33,734 nt of DNA, taken from the NCBI GenBank assembly GCA_964528755.1, contig CAZGWN010000037.1, positions 1 through 33,734 on the forward strand, in the 5' to 3' direction. The notes beneath the pieces were generated by a model. That model made no database searches. It saw only the letters and a list, made by a program, of their open reading frames with translations, and was not told where the DNA came from. Numbering within the stretch: the stretch's first letter is position 1; each line of letters starts with the position of its first letter. Source of the DNA: Raineyella sp964528755 (GTDB lineage: Bacteria > Actinomycetota > Actinomycetes > Propionibacteriales > Propionibacteriaceae). The translations under genes were made by a program, and so were the position numbers. Of this stretch, positions 1 through 8,128 are shown in pieces.

Positions 1-1920
1 CGCCGCAACGCCGACCTCGGCCGGATCCACCACGCCCTGGACCACGCGGGCGTCCCGGCCGAACTGGTCGGCCTGGGTGGATTGCTCGCCCTGACCGAGA
101 ACCAACAGATCATCGCCGAGCTACGACTGCTCATCGACGTGACCGACAACCCGGCCGCCGTCACCCTGCTGGCTGGACCGCGCTGGCAGCTCGGGCCCCG
201 CGACCTGGACCTGCTGCGCCGGCGGGCCGTCGACCTGGCCGGCGAGGGCGCCGAGCCGTGTCTGCTGGAGGCGGTCGCCGAGCCAGGGCCGGTCCCGTTG
301 TCGGACGCCGCCCGTCGACGATGCGGTGAGCTGACCGCCGAGCTGGCCCGGCTGCGGGGTGAGTTGGGCCGCCCGGTCGCCGAACTCGTCGGCCGGATCG
401 TCGCCGAGTCCGGGGTGGCCGAGGAGCTACGGGCCCGCGACGGTGAGACCGGCGCCGGTCAGGTGGAGGAGCTGCTGGAGGCGGTGGAGGAGTACGCCGT
501 CGGTCGGCCGGGGGTGACGGTCTCGGGCCTGCTCGCCTGGTTCGATGCCGAACTGTCCGCCGGTCGCGGCCTGGAGCGCGCCGTGCCGGTGCAGGCGGAC
601 GCGGTGCCGTTGATGACGGTGCACCGGGCGAAGGGGCTGGAGTGGGAGGTCGTCCTGCTGCCGGCCCTGGTCGGCGGCGTCTTCCCGGCCGACCCGAAGC
701 CGGCCGACTGGACCCGGGCCGCCCACGAGCTGCCCTTCGAGTTGCGCGGCGACGCTGACGGGCTGCCGGAGCTCACCGGCACCGACCCGGCCGGGTTCGC
801 CGCGATGCGCGGCGAGCTGAAGGACCTGGCCGCCGACGGGGAACGGCGCCTCGGCTATGTCGCCGTGTCCCGGGCACGCCGTCGGCTGTATGCCTTCAGC
901 CACACCTGGCGTCCCGGCGAGGTGCGGCCTCGGGGGATCTCCCCGTTCTGGGGGGCCGCGGCGACGGTGGCCGGGGCCGAGCCGCCGGCACGGCCGGGGG
1001 ACGTCAACCCGTACGCCGACGCTCCCGTGCGGGTGACGTGGCCGATCCGGCCCGACCCGGCCCGGGCGGCGAGGGTCGGTGAGCTGGCCGAGGCGGTCCG
1101 CGGCGCCGGCGCGGTGCCGGCGGCGGGTGGCACTCCGCCCGAGCCGGTCGACGCCGACGTGGCCGCCCTCGCCCGGGGGTGGAACGAACAGGCGGACCGG
1201 CTACTCGCTCGGCGCGACCGGGTGACCGCCGGGCCGACCGTGAGCGAGCCCGGACGGCTGTCCGTGAGCGAGATCGTCTCCGGGATCCGCGACCCGGCGG
1301 CCTTCCGTCGGGCGCTGGCCCGCCCGATGCCGACCGAGCCGTCCCGGCGGGCCACCCTGGGCACCCGGTTCCACGCCTGGGTGGAGGAACGCTTCGGTGC
1401 CCAGGGCACGCTCGGCTTCGACGAGGACGAGGCCGCGCTGCCGGTCCGCCCGGATTCGGAGGCGCCGGCCGACGTACGGATGGCGCGCGAGCTGGAGGAG
1501 TTGTGCAGGGCGTTCGAGGCCGGCCGGTTCGCCGAGCGCCAGCCGCTGGATCTGGAGGTGCCGTTCACCCTCTCGCTGGGCGGGCACCTGGTCCGTGGCC
1601 GGATCGACGCCGTCTACCGGGAGCCCGCCGGGCCGTACGACCTGTTGGTGGTGGACTGGAAGACCTACCGCGGCGGGCACGCCGACCCCTACCAGCTGGC
1701 CCTCTATCGGCTGGCCGCGGCGCAGATCCACGACGTCGCGCCCGAACGCGTCCGGGCCGCGTTCTACTACGTCCGTGACGACCGGGTGGAGGTGATCGAC
1801 GAGTTGCCCGGCAGCGCCGAGGTCGGCCGGCAGGTCGCGGGACTGTGGGGTGCCCGTCCCACGGGCCGGCAGTTCGTCGGAGACCGCAGAAGAGGGGTCG
1901 CCGATCGAACGGGGTCGTGA
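1..1920 (+). CDS. adnB: AdnB-like ATP-dependent helicase-nuclease, 5'-truncated by window edge
   Basis: The C-terminal 639 residues of a UvrD/Rep superfamily 1 helicase with a RecB-type nuclease. The frame is open from base 1, so the start lies outside the window. Visible motor motifs are MTVHRAKGLEWE (about residue 205 of the visible part) and RLGYVAVSRARRR (about 283). The nuclease follows: a LGTRFHAWVE histidine motif, GRIDAVY, VVDWKT (Asp552, Lys554) and YQLALYRL. This layout belongs to the AdnA/AdnB subunits, which resect double-strand breaks. I prefer AdnB because it is the subunit nearest nudC in mycobacteria and because the nuclease Asp lies about 87 residues from the C-terminus, close to the spacing I recall for AdnB. 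The partner subunit should lie just upstream. The potassium-channel gene that separates adnB from nudC in mycobacteria is absent; only about 250 bp lie between them. The A/B assignment is inference; the family call is secure. Confidence 0.85.
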   Translation, partial: RRNADLGRIHHALDHAGVPAELVGLGGLLALTENQQIIAELRLLIDVTDNPAAVTLLAGPRWQLGPRDLDLLRRRAVDLAGEGAEPCLLEAVAEPGPVPLSDAARRRCGELTAELARLRGELGRPVAELVGRIVAESGVAEELRARDGETGAGQVEELLEAVEEYAVGRPGVTVSGLLAWFDAELSAGRGLERAVPVQADAVPLMTVHRAKGLEWEVVLLPALVGGVFPADPKPADWTRAAHELPFELRGDADGLPELTGTDPAGFAAMRGELKDLAADGERRLGYVAVSRARRRLYAFSHTWRPGEVRPRGISPFWGAAATVAGAEPPARPGDVNPYADAPVRVTWPIRPDPARAARVGELAEAVRGAGAVPAAGGTPPEPVDADVAALARGWNEQADRLLARRDRVTAGPTVSEPGRLSVSEIVSGIRDPAAFRRALARPMPTEPSRRATLGTRFHAWVEERFGAQGTLGFDEDEAALPVRPDSEAPADVRMARELEELCRAFEAGRFAERQPLDLEVPFTLSLGGHLVRGRIDAVYREPAGPYDLLVVDWKTYRGGHADPYQLALYRLAAAQIHDVAPERVRAAFYYVRDDRVEVIDELPGSAEVGRQVAGLWGARPTGRQFVGDRRRGVADRTGS

Positions 1921-2160
1921 GAATCGGCATGTCGCAGCGGCAGTTCTGGGGCCGTGGAAGGATCTCGACAGGGTGCCTCGTCGTTGAGGCTTTGCCCGGC
2001 ATTCCCAGGGTGACGTCCACCGGTTGCTCGCCAGGAGCACGAACGGCAGACCCACATCCGGGAGGGCGTGCTCGTGGGGAACGCCCGGGACGATGACACC
2101 ATGCCCGGTCCCTGTCCGTACCGCGGACCCCTGGACCGGCCCGGGCCAGGAGTCGTGTCC

Positions 2161-2166
2161 TACCCT
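2161..2166 (+). promoter_or_regulatory. Candidate -10 element of a leaderless nudC promoter
   Basis: TACCCT fits the actinobacterial -10 pattern TANNNT and lies 6 nt upstream of the GTG at 2173. Transcription would then begin at or next to the start codon. No good Shine-Dalgarno sequence precedes that GTG. Nothing else recognisable was seen in the 252 bp between adnB and nudC. Confidence 0.45.
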
Positions 2167-2172
2167 GGCCAT

Positions 2173-3093
2173 GTGAAGAATTGGGTGGAACAGAGTGGGC
2201 TCGATCGTGTCGAGGATCATCGGCGCAATGATGCCTGGGTCGCCCGCTTGTGGGAACGCGAGGATGCCCTGCTGCTCAAGATGGACAGCGAGGGCCGCTT
2301 CTCGACCGATCCGTCGGGCTCGGAGCTGCGTCTGGTCCGCCCCCATGTCGAGTTCAACCCACAGTTGCACTACCTGTTGGGGTTGGTCGAGGGACAGCCG
2401 GTGTTCGCTGCCGAGACCTTGGTCGACGACAGTCCGGTGCACACCGCCCGCGAGGTCGGTGCCCGGTTGTCGGCGGTCGAGCGGGACCTGGTGTTCATGG
2501 CGCGGGCGCTCACCAACTGGCACCGGCTGGAGCCGAGATGTCCGTCGTGCGGTGGCGAGACCGAGGTGTTGCGCGGGGGGGTGCTTCGGCACTGCGCCCA
2601 GTGCGGACGCGACAGTTGGCCACGGACCGATCCCGCGGTCATCGTGGCGGTGGTCAACCCCAACGATGACATCCTGCTCGCCCACCAGCGCGGCTGGGCG
2701 GCGGGACGGGTGTCGCTGATCGCCGGTTTCGTCGAGGCCGGGGAGTCGCTGGAACAGGCGATCCACCGGGAGATTCTCGAGGAGACCGACATCGAGGTCG
2801 CCCAGGTCCGCTACGTCGGCAGCCAGCCCTGGCCGTTCCCTCGGTCGCTGATGATGGGCTTCACCGCCCGGGCCGTCACGACCGATATCACCGCCGACGA
2901 CCACGAGCTGGCCTGGGTGCAGTGGTACAGCCGGGACCGGGTGCGAGCAGAGGCCGCGGCCGGACGTCTGGTGCTGCCCGGCAAGGCCTCCCTGGCGCAC
3001 CGGCTGATCAAGGCGTGGCTGGACGGGCGGATCACCTGCCCGCTTCCGGTCCGCCCGGTGCCGCTGGAAACGGTGCCGGTTCAGCCCCGCTGA
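2173..3093 (+). CDS. nudC: NAD+/NADH diphosphatase (Nudix), NudC
   Basis: Hydrolyses NADH/NAD+ to NMN(H) and AMP; family members can also remove NAD caps from RNA. 306 residues from the chosen GTG, close to mycobacterial NudC. An N-terminal domain is followed by a zinc ribbon (Cys123, Cys126, Cys141, Cys144), then the Nudix box at about 185-207 (GFVEAGE...REILEETDI), and the NudC signature SQPWPFPRS at about 217-225. In the Nudix box the usual Gly of REUXEEXGU is Asp206. I chose GTG 2173 because homology-like sequence begins there (LDRVEDHRRNDAW) and a -10 box sits 6 nt upstream. Other in-frame starts are GTG 2155, ATG 2101 and GTG 2068. The 3' end overlaps convergent recD by 13 bp, so neither gene has its own terminator there. 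The position between adnB and uvrD2 matches mycobacterial synteny, apart from the interposed rec operon. Confidence 0.93.
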   Translation: MKNWVEQSGLDRVEDHRRNDAWVARLWEREDALLLKMDSEGRFSTDPSGSELRLVRPHVEFNPQLHYLLGLVEGQPVFAAETLVDDSPVHTAREVGARLSAVERDLVFMARALTNWHRLEPRCPSCGGETEVLRGGVLRHCAQCGRDSWPRTDPAVIVAVVNPNDDILLAHQRGWAAGRVSLIAGFVEAGESLEQAIHREILEETDIEVAQVRYVGSQPWPFPRSLMMGFTARAVTTDITADDHELAWVQWYSRDRVRAEAAAGRLVLPGKASLAHRLIKAWLDGRITCPLPVRPVPLETVPVQPR

Positions 3094-4958
3094 TCGGAGT
3101 CGGCCCGCCGGGCCAGGCCGGAGGCCCGGTTGGCCGGCCGGGACACCGCCCGGACGATGGCCTCCCGGCTGCCGTACAGGTGCACCAGGCCGGATGCGCG
3201 GGTCACCGCCGTGTAGAGCAGTTCGCGGGTGAGCAGCGGCGAGCCCGCGTCGGGCAGGATCACCGACACCTGGTCGAACTGGCTCCCCTGCGCCTTGTGC
3301 ACGGTGCTGGCGTACGTCGCCACCAAGCCGCTCAACTGCATCGGTGCCAGCAGCCGGATGTCGTCGCCGACCCCGGCGAGCGCCAGCCGCGGACCGCTGG
3401 GGGTGGCGAGCACGGCTCCGATGTCACCGTTGAACACCCGCAGGGCCCGGTCCTGTCGGGTGGCCATCAGCGGTTCACCGATGCCCATCGGGTCGGTGCC
3501 GGCGCGGCCGAGCCAGCCGCGCAGGACCCGGTTCCAGGTCTCCACCCCTGCCGGGCCACGCCGATGCACGCACAACACCCGGTGCCGCGACACCACCGCC
3601 AGCGCACCCGGTCCGTCGGCGTGTGCACAACGGTCGGCGAGGTCGTCCCCCCAGGCTCGCACCCGGGCGCGGAGGTCGGCGTACCCGGTATCGCGCGGAT
3701 GCGGCCCGGCCGGGTGGAAGGCGACATTGGCCCCGTCCCCGAGCCGGTCCAGCAGGCCGAGCACCCCGTCGACGTCGCCGGCCCGGATCCCGGCGGCCAG
3801 CTCGGCGATCGCCCCGCCGAACCGCCAGGTGTGTCGCAGGTCGACCAGCCCGGGGCGGGCCAGCACGGGTCGGTCGACCGGCGGGACGAGCGCCTCCAGT
3901 GCCGTCCGCGTCGCCGACGTGCCGGTCGGGTCCTCGGCGCGGGCCAGAGCACCGATGTCGGCGAAGACCGCACCGGCCTCGACCGAGGCCAGTTGATCGG
4001 GGTCACCGACGAGAAGCAGCCGGGCGTCGGGCCGGGTCGCCTCCAGCAGACGTGCCATCAGGGACAGCGACACCATGGACATCTCGTCGACCACCACCAG
4101 GTCGTGTGGCAGCGGATGCCACCGGTCGTGGGCGAAGCGGGTGGTGCTGTCGGGCCGCCACCCCAGCAGGGCGTGCACCGTGCCGGCCCGCAGCCCCGCG
4201 AGCCGGTCCAGCACGGGCTGCGGGATGGCGTCGATGCCGGCGAGCGCGGACCGTACCGCCTCGGTCATCCGGGCGGCTGCCTTGCCGGTGGGTGCGGCCA
4301 GGCCGATGTGCAGACCCGGGTCGAGCATCGTCAGGGCGACCAGGATCCGGGCGACCGTGGCGGTCTTGCCGGTGCCCGGTCCTCCCGACAGCACGCACAG
4401 CCGGGTCGCGGCGGCCGTTGCGGCCGCGGCCAGCTGGGCGTCCGGTTCGCCGGGCGCCAACCCGCCCGGTCCCTCCACCCTCGGGAAGACGCGGGCGACG
4501 ACCTCGGCGACCCGGCCGGGATCGTCGGTCACCAGCGGTGCGGATCGCCGCAGCGCGACATCGGTGCGGACCACCTGCTCGTCGCGCCAGTACCGCTCCA
4601 GGTAGAGCAGGGTGCCGACCAGCCGCAGGGGCCGACCGGCCGGCCCGTCGGGGCCGAGCGCGACGAGCGGGCTGGAGCTCAGCGCGGCGATCCACTCATC
4701 CACCGACGGCCAGGGCAGGGCGCTGACGTCGACGGTGCTCTCGTCGGCCTCGAACACCGCCTCGTGGACGTGCGCCAGGTCGACGCACACCGATCCCGTC
4801 CGCACCCCGCGGACGGCCAGGGCGATGGCCAGGGCGATCCGGGGGTCGTCGGCACCGCCGAGGAAGGCCAACTGCTGGGCGGCCTGGACGTCGGCCACCC
4901 CGAGCACGCCGGCGGCGTCGAAGCGGCCCACCAGCCCGCCGGCGATGATGCTGGTCAT
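3081..4958 (-). CDS. recD: Exodeoxyribonuclease V alpha subunit RecD
   Basis: The 5'-to-3' helicase of the RecBCD DNA double-strand-break enzyme; 625 residues, a normal length. Visible motifs: Walker A GGPGTGKT (192-199), VVVDEMSMV (about 288-296, Walker B), LLVGDPDQLASV (about 315-326), then near the C-terminus STVHKAQGSQFDQV and LLYTAVTRA. The start at 4958 is set by a 4-bp ATGA overlap with the recB stop and a purine-rich ribosome site (GAGGGGAG) just upstream. The frame stays open further upstream within recB, but that stretch is antisense-like low-complexity sequence, not RecD. It is last in a recC-recB-recD operon. Its stop overlaps the convergent nudC end. Confidence 0.96.
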   Translation of the reverse strand: MTSIIAGGLVGRFDAAGVLGVADVQAAQQLAFLGGADDPRIALAIALAVRGVRTGSVCVDLAHVHEAVFEADESTVDVSALPWPSVDEWIAALSSSPLVALGPDGPAGRPLRLVGTLLYLERYWRDEQVVRTDVALRRSAPLVTDDPGRVAEVVARVFPRVEGPGGLAPGEPDAQLAAAATAAATRLCVLSGGPGTGKTATVARILVALTMLDPGLHIGLAAPTGKAAARMTEAVRSALAGIDAIPQPVLDRLAGLRAGTVHALLGWRPDSTTRFAHDRWHPLPHDLVVVDEMSMVSLSLMARLLEATRPDARLLLVGDPDQLASVEAGAVFADIGALARAEDPTGTSATRTALEALVPPVDRPVLARPGLVDLRHTWRFGGAIAELAAGIRAGDVDGVLGLLDRLGDGANVAFHPAGPHPRDTGYADLRARVRAWGDDLADRCAHADGPGALAVVSRHRVLCVHRRGPAGVETWNRVLRGWLGRAGTDPMGIGEPLMATRQDRALRVFNGDIGAVLATPSGPRLALAGVGDDIRLLAPMQLSGLVATYASTVHKAQGSQFDQVSVILPDAGSPLLTRELLYTAVTRASGLVHLYGSREAIVRAVSRPANRASGLARRADSDQRG

Positions 4959-7900
4959 CGGCTCCCCTCTCCGCCGAGCAGAGCGGCCAGGTCGACGATC
5001 AGCCCGGCCGGCGGATCCCAGGCGAACACCCCGGCCGGTGCGGTGTCGGGTGACATGCCGCGCAGGAAGAGGTAACGCACCCCGGCCAGATGCCGGGCCG
5101 GGTCGTAGCCGGGCAGCCGCCAGGTCAGGTACCGATGCAGCGCCACCTCGTACAACAGCGCCTGCAGCGGATAGTGCGCCGCCATCATCGCGGCCGCCAT
5201 CGGCCCGGGGGCGTACGCGGCGCGGCTGAGCGGCGCCGAGCCGCGCGGCGCGCCCAGCCAGTTCGTCTTGTAGTCGACCACGACGAAGCCGGGGCCCCTC
5301 TCGCGGCCGACCCGCAGGACCGCGTCGATGCTGCCGGTGAGGAATCCGCGCAGCACCTGCTCGCCCAGCCCCGGGGCGGCCAGCAGATCGGGGTAACCGG
5401 CCAGCGGGTCGTCGTGGGGCAGATGGTCGCGCAGACACGCCGCGACATCGGCCAACTCCGCCCTTCCGGTGGGCGTGTCCCCGCCGCACAGCGGCAACTC
5501 GAAGGACAGCTCACTGAGCCGGTCGCCGATCGCGACGTCGGCCAGCCGTACGCCACCGAGCGACCCGGCCAGCGGGGTGCGGACGACGTCGCCCAACCCG
5601 GCGGCGAGCAGACCGGGGTCGACGCCGTCGACGGGATGGTGGGTCAGGGTCCGCTCGACGACCACCTGCAGCGGGTCGCCGCCCGGGTCCCACGCCTCCA
5701 GCACGGCGTGGACCAGGGTGCCGAAGCGGGTGCCCACGGGCAGGTCCTGCCACGGCCCCGGGTCCGGCTCGGCCGCCGCGGCGGGGACCGGCGTGTCGAC
5801 GTCGGGCTCGTCGGTGCCCGGGTCGGGCCCGGCCGCGTGCACCCCGGCGGTGAGTCCGCTGTAGGAGGTGCGTCGCCACTCGACATCGACCTCGCGGGTG
5901 AAGGCGCGGGCCCGCAGCGGGCCGGGCACCCGCGGCGCGGACGGCGGCGCGACGGCCTCGGGGGCGTCGCCGACCGTCTCGACGGTGACGCCGGCCGGCA
6001 CGACCAGGGCATCCGCGGCGGGCACCGGCGCCCGGCGGGCGACCGTCCCGTCGGCGCCCCGCACCCCGCACAGCAGCCGGTGCAGCGACGCCGCGGCGGC
6101 GTAGGTGCGGTGCGGCGCCCACCACAGGACCAGGCGGCAGGCGGCGCGGGTCATCGCCACGTACAGCAGGCGCAGGTCCTCGCCGGCACGCTCCTCCAGG
6201 GCACGCTCCCGGCGGGCCCGGCTGGAGGAGTCGGTCCGTCCGCCCACATCGACCTGCCGTTCACCGGTCGGGTCGTGGACGACGAAGGCCTCCTCGTCGC
6301 GGTCGCTCGGGGGGTGCTCGGCCGCGTCGGGCAGCAGGACGACCGGGAACTCCAGCCCCTTCGCCCCGTGCACGGTGAGCACCTGCACGGCCTCCGCCTC
6401 GGTCTCCAGCCGCAGCGCCCGGGCGTCGTCGGGACGGCCGGAGGATTCCCGGCGCTGGTCGGCCAGCCAGTCCGCGAGCGCCTGGGGGGCGAGGTCACCG
6501 GTCCGCTCCGCGTCGTGCAGCAACTGTCCGAGATGGCGCAGGTCGGTGACCAACCGCTCGGACCCGGTCCGGCGGATCGTCCGGGCCGCCAGATCGGCCT
6601 CGCCCAGTGCGGCCTGCAGCACCGCGGAAACGCCCCGGTCGGCCCACAGGCGGGCCCATCTGCGGACCCGGACGAACAGCTCCGCGATCTCGTCATCCTC
6701 GGCCCGGACCAGCCGATCGAGGTCCCAGCCGATGAACGGGCCCAGCGCCAGCCGGCGTACCGCGGGCGGCTGGGGGTCGACCAGGGTGCCGAGCAGGTCC
6801 GACCACGCGGCGGCGGCCGGCGAGTCGAGCACCGACCCCGACCCGGTGACCACCGCCGGGATGGCCCGCGCGACCAGCCCGTCGGCGACCCGGGCGGCCG
6901 CACGGTTGGTGCGGACCAGCACGGCGATGTCGTGGGGGCGCAGCGGCCGGGAGGTGGTGTTGGCCTCCAGGCGCATCCCCGAGCCGAGCAGTCCCGTCAC
7001 CTGGTCCGCCAGGTCGGCGATGATCCGCCGCCGCTGCGGGCTGATCCGTTCGTACGCCCGTGGCACCACCCGCAAGGTGACCGGGGCCGCCGGGCGGCCG
7101 TCGGGAAGGGTCAGTCGCGCCTCGCCGTGCCGGGCCCGGGTGGGTCGCAGCCGGATCCTCGGCGAGCCGAGCGCGGCGCCGTCGAACAGCGCGTCGATCC
7201 CGGCCAGCACCCCGGCGTCGGTGCGCCAGTTCGTGGTCAGGGTGAGCACCCGGTCGGCGTGCGAACCGGCACGGAGGTACGTCTCCACGTCCCCGCCGCG
7301 GAAGGAGTAGATGGCCTGTTTGGGGTCACCGATGAGCACCAGGTCGGCGTGCCCCGCAAAGGCGGACCGCAGGATCGCCCATTGCCGCGGGTCGGTGTCC
7401 TGGAACTCGTCGACCATCACCACCCGGTACCGTCTCCGCAGCCGGTCCCGGGCCGGCGGCCCCGACACCGCGTCGGCCAGCACCCGCGCGAGGTCCTCGA
7501 TGAGGTCGTCGTGCGTACGCCACCCCTCCCGGCGCAGCCGGTTCAGGAACTCGCGGCGGGCGCGGGCGGCGAACTCGACCCGCGCGGCGGCGACCGGGGA
7601 CCCGGCCGGGTCGGGCACGATCGGCACTTCCCGGTTGCCGGCCACCGCCCGGACCAGATCCGCGGCGGCCGCACGGTCCAGCCCGGGGTGGGTCACCTCT
7701 CCGAACATCCGCCACCACACGTCGTCGCTGACCTGGGTCAGGAGACGCGACGGGTCGGGCAGCAGTCGGCCGGCGGGTGCATCCGTTGCGAGCAGCCCGA
7801 GGTCGGCCAAGGAGGCGCCGCAGAACTCGTGGATCGTTCCGATGGTCGCGGCGTCGAAGTCGGCCAGCGCGTCCCGCAGCCGACCGGCAGCAACGCCGGC

Positions 7901-8128
7901 CGGGTCGGTGCCGGCCAGCGTGTGGGTGAGCCGCTCCCGGACCCGGTCACGCAGCTCGCGGGCGGCCTTGCGGGTGAAGGTGAGCAGCAGGATCGCCGGG
8001 AAGGGCGTGCCCGCCACCACGTGGCGGGCCACCATGGTGGCGATGGTGTGGGTCTTGCCCGTGCCGGCGCTCGCCTCCAGCAGGGTGGTGCCGGTCGGCA
8101 GCGGGCCTTCGGGATCGTACGGCTCCAT
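4955..8128 (-). CDS. recB: Exodeoxyribonuclease V beta subunit RecB
   Basis: The 3'-to-5' helicase and nuclease subunit of RecBCD; 1057 residues. Motifs in order: Walker A ASAGTGKT (19-26), VVMVDEFQDTDPRQW, LVLIGDPKQAIYSFRGGD, TLTTNWRTD, VLTVHGAKGLEFPVVLL (about 580-595) and LRLLYVAMTRA. The C-terminal nuclease has GSIDAVLRV, VVVDYKTNWLG (about 948-958) and the QALLYEVALHRYL block, followed by VRYLFLRGM as in classic RecB. All catalytic-looking residues are present, so it should be active. The start is ATG 8128, which shares one base with the recC stop (TGATG) and has GGAGG upstream, so translation is probably coupled. A longer in-frame start exists 33 bp upstream but lies inside recC and is less likely. 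Confidence 0.97.
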   Translation of the reverse strand: MEPYDPEGPLPTGTTLLEASAGTGKTHTIATMVARHVVAGTPFPAILLLTFTRKAARELRDRVRERLTHTLAGTDPAGVAAGRLRDALADFDAATIGTIHEFCGASLADLGLLATDAPAGRLLPDPSRLLTQVSDDVWWRMFGEVTHPGLDRAAAADLVRAVAGNREVPIVPDPAGSPVAAARVEFAARARREFLNRLRREGWRTHDDLIEDLARVLADAVSGPPARDRLRRRYRVVMVDEFQDTDPRQWAILRSAFAGHADLVLIGDPKQAIYSFRGGDVETYLRAGSHADRVLTLTTNWRTDAGVLAGIDALFDGAALGSPRIRLRPTRARHGEARLTLPDGRPAAPVTLRVVPRAYERISPQRRRIIADLADQVTGLLGSGMRLEANTTSRPLRPHDIAVLVRTNRAAARVADGLVARAIPAVVTGSGSVLDSPAAAAWSDLLGTLVDPQPPAVRRLALGPFIGWDLDRLVRAEDDEIAELFVRVRRWARLWADRGVSAVLQAALGEADLAARTIRRTGSERLVTDLRHLGQLLHDAERTGDLAPQALADWLADQRRESSGRPDDARALRLETEAEAVQVLTVHGAKGLEFPVVLLPDAAEHPPSDRDEEAFVVHDPTGERQVDVGGRTDSSSRARRERALEERAGEDLRLLYVAMTRAACRLVLWWAPHRTYAAAASLHRLLCGVRGADGTVARRAPVPAADALVVPAGVTVETVGDAPEAVAPPSAPRVPGPLRARAFTREVDVEWRRTSYSGLTAGVHAAGPDPGTDEPDVDTPVPAAAAEPDPGPWQDLPVGTRFGTLVHAVLEAWDPGGDPLQVVVERTLTHHPVDGVDPGLLAAGLGDVVRTPLAGSLGGVRLADVAIGDRLSELSFELPLCGGDTPTGRAELADVAACLRDHLPHDDPLAGYPDLLAAPGLGEQVLRGFLTGSIDAVLRVGRERGPGFVVVDYKTNWLGAPRGSAPLSRAAYAPGPMAAAMMAAHYPLQALLYEVALHRYLTWRLPGYDPARHLAGVRYLFLRGMSPDTAPAGVFAWDPPAGLIVDLAALLGGEGSR

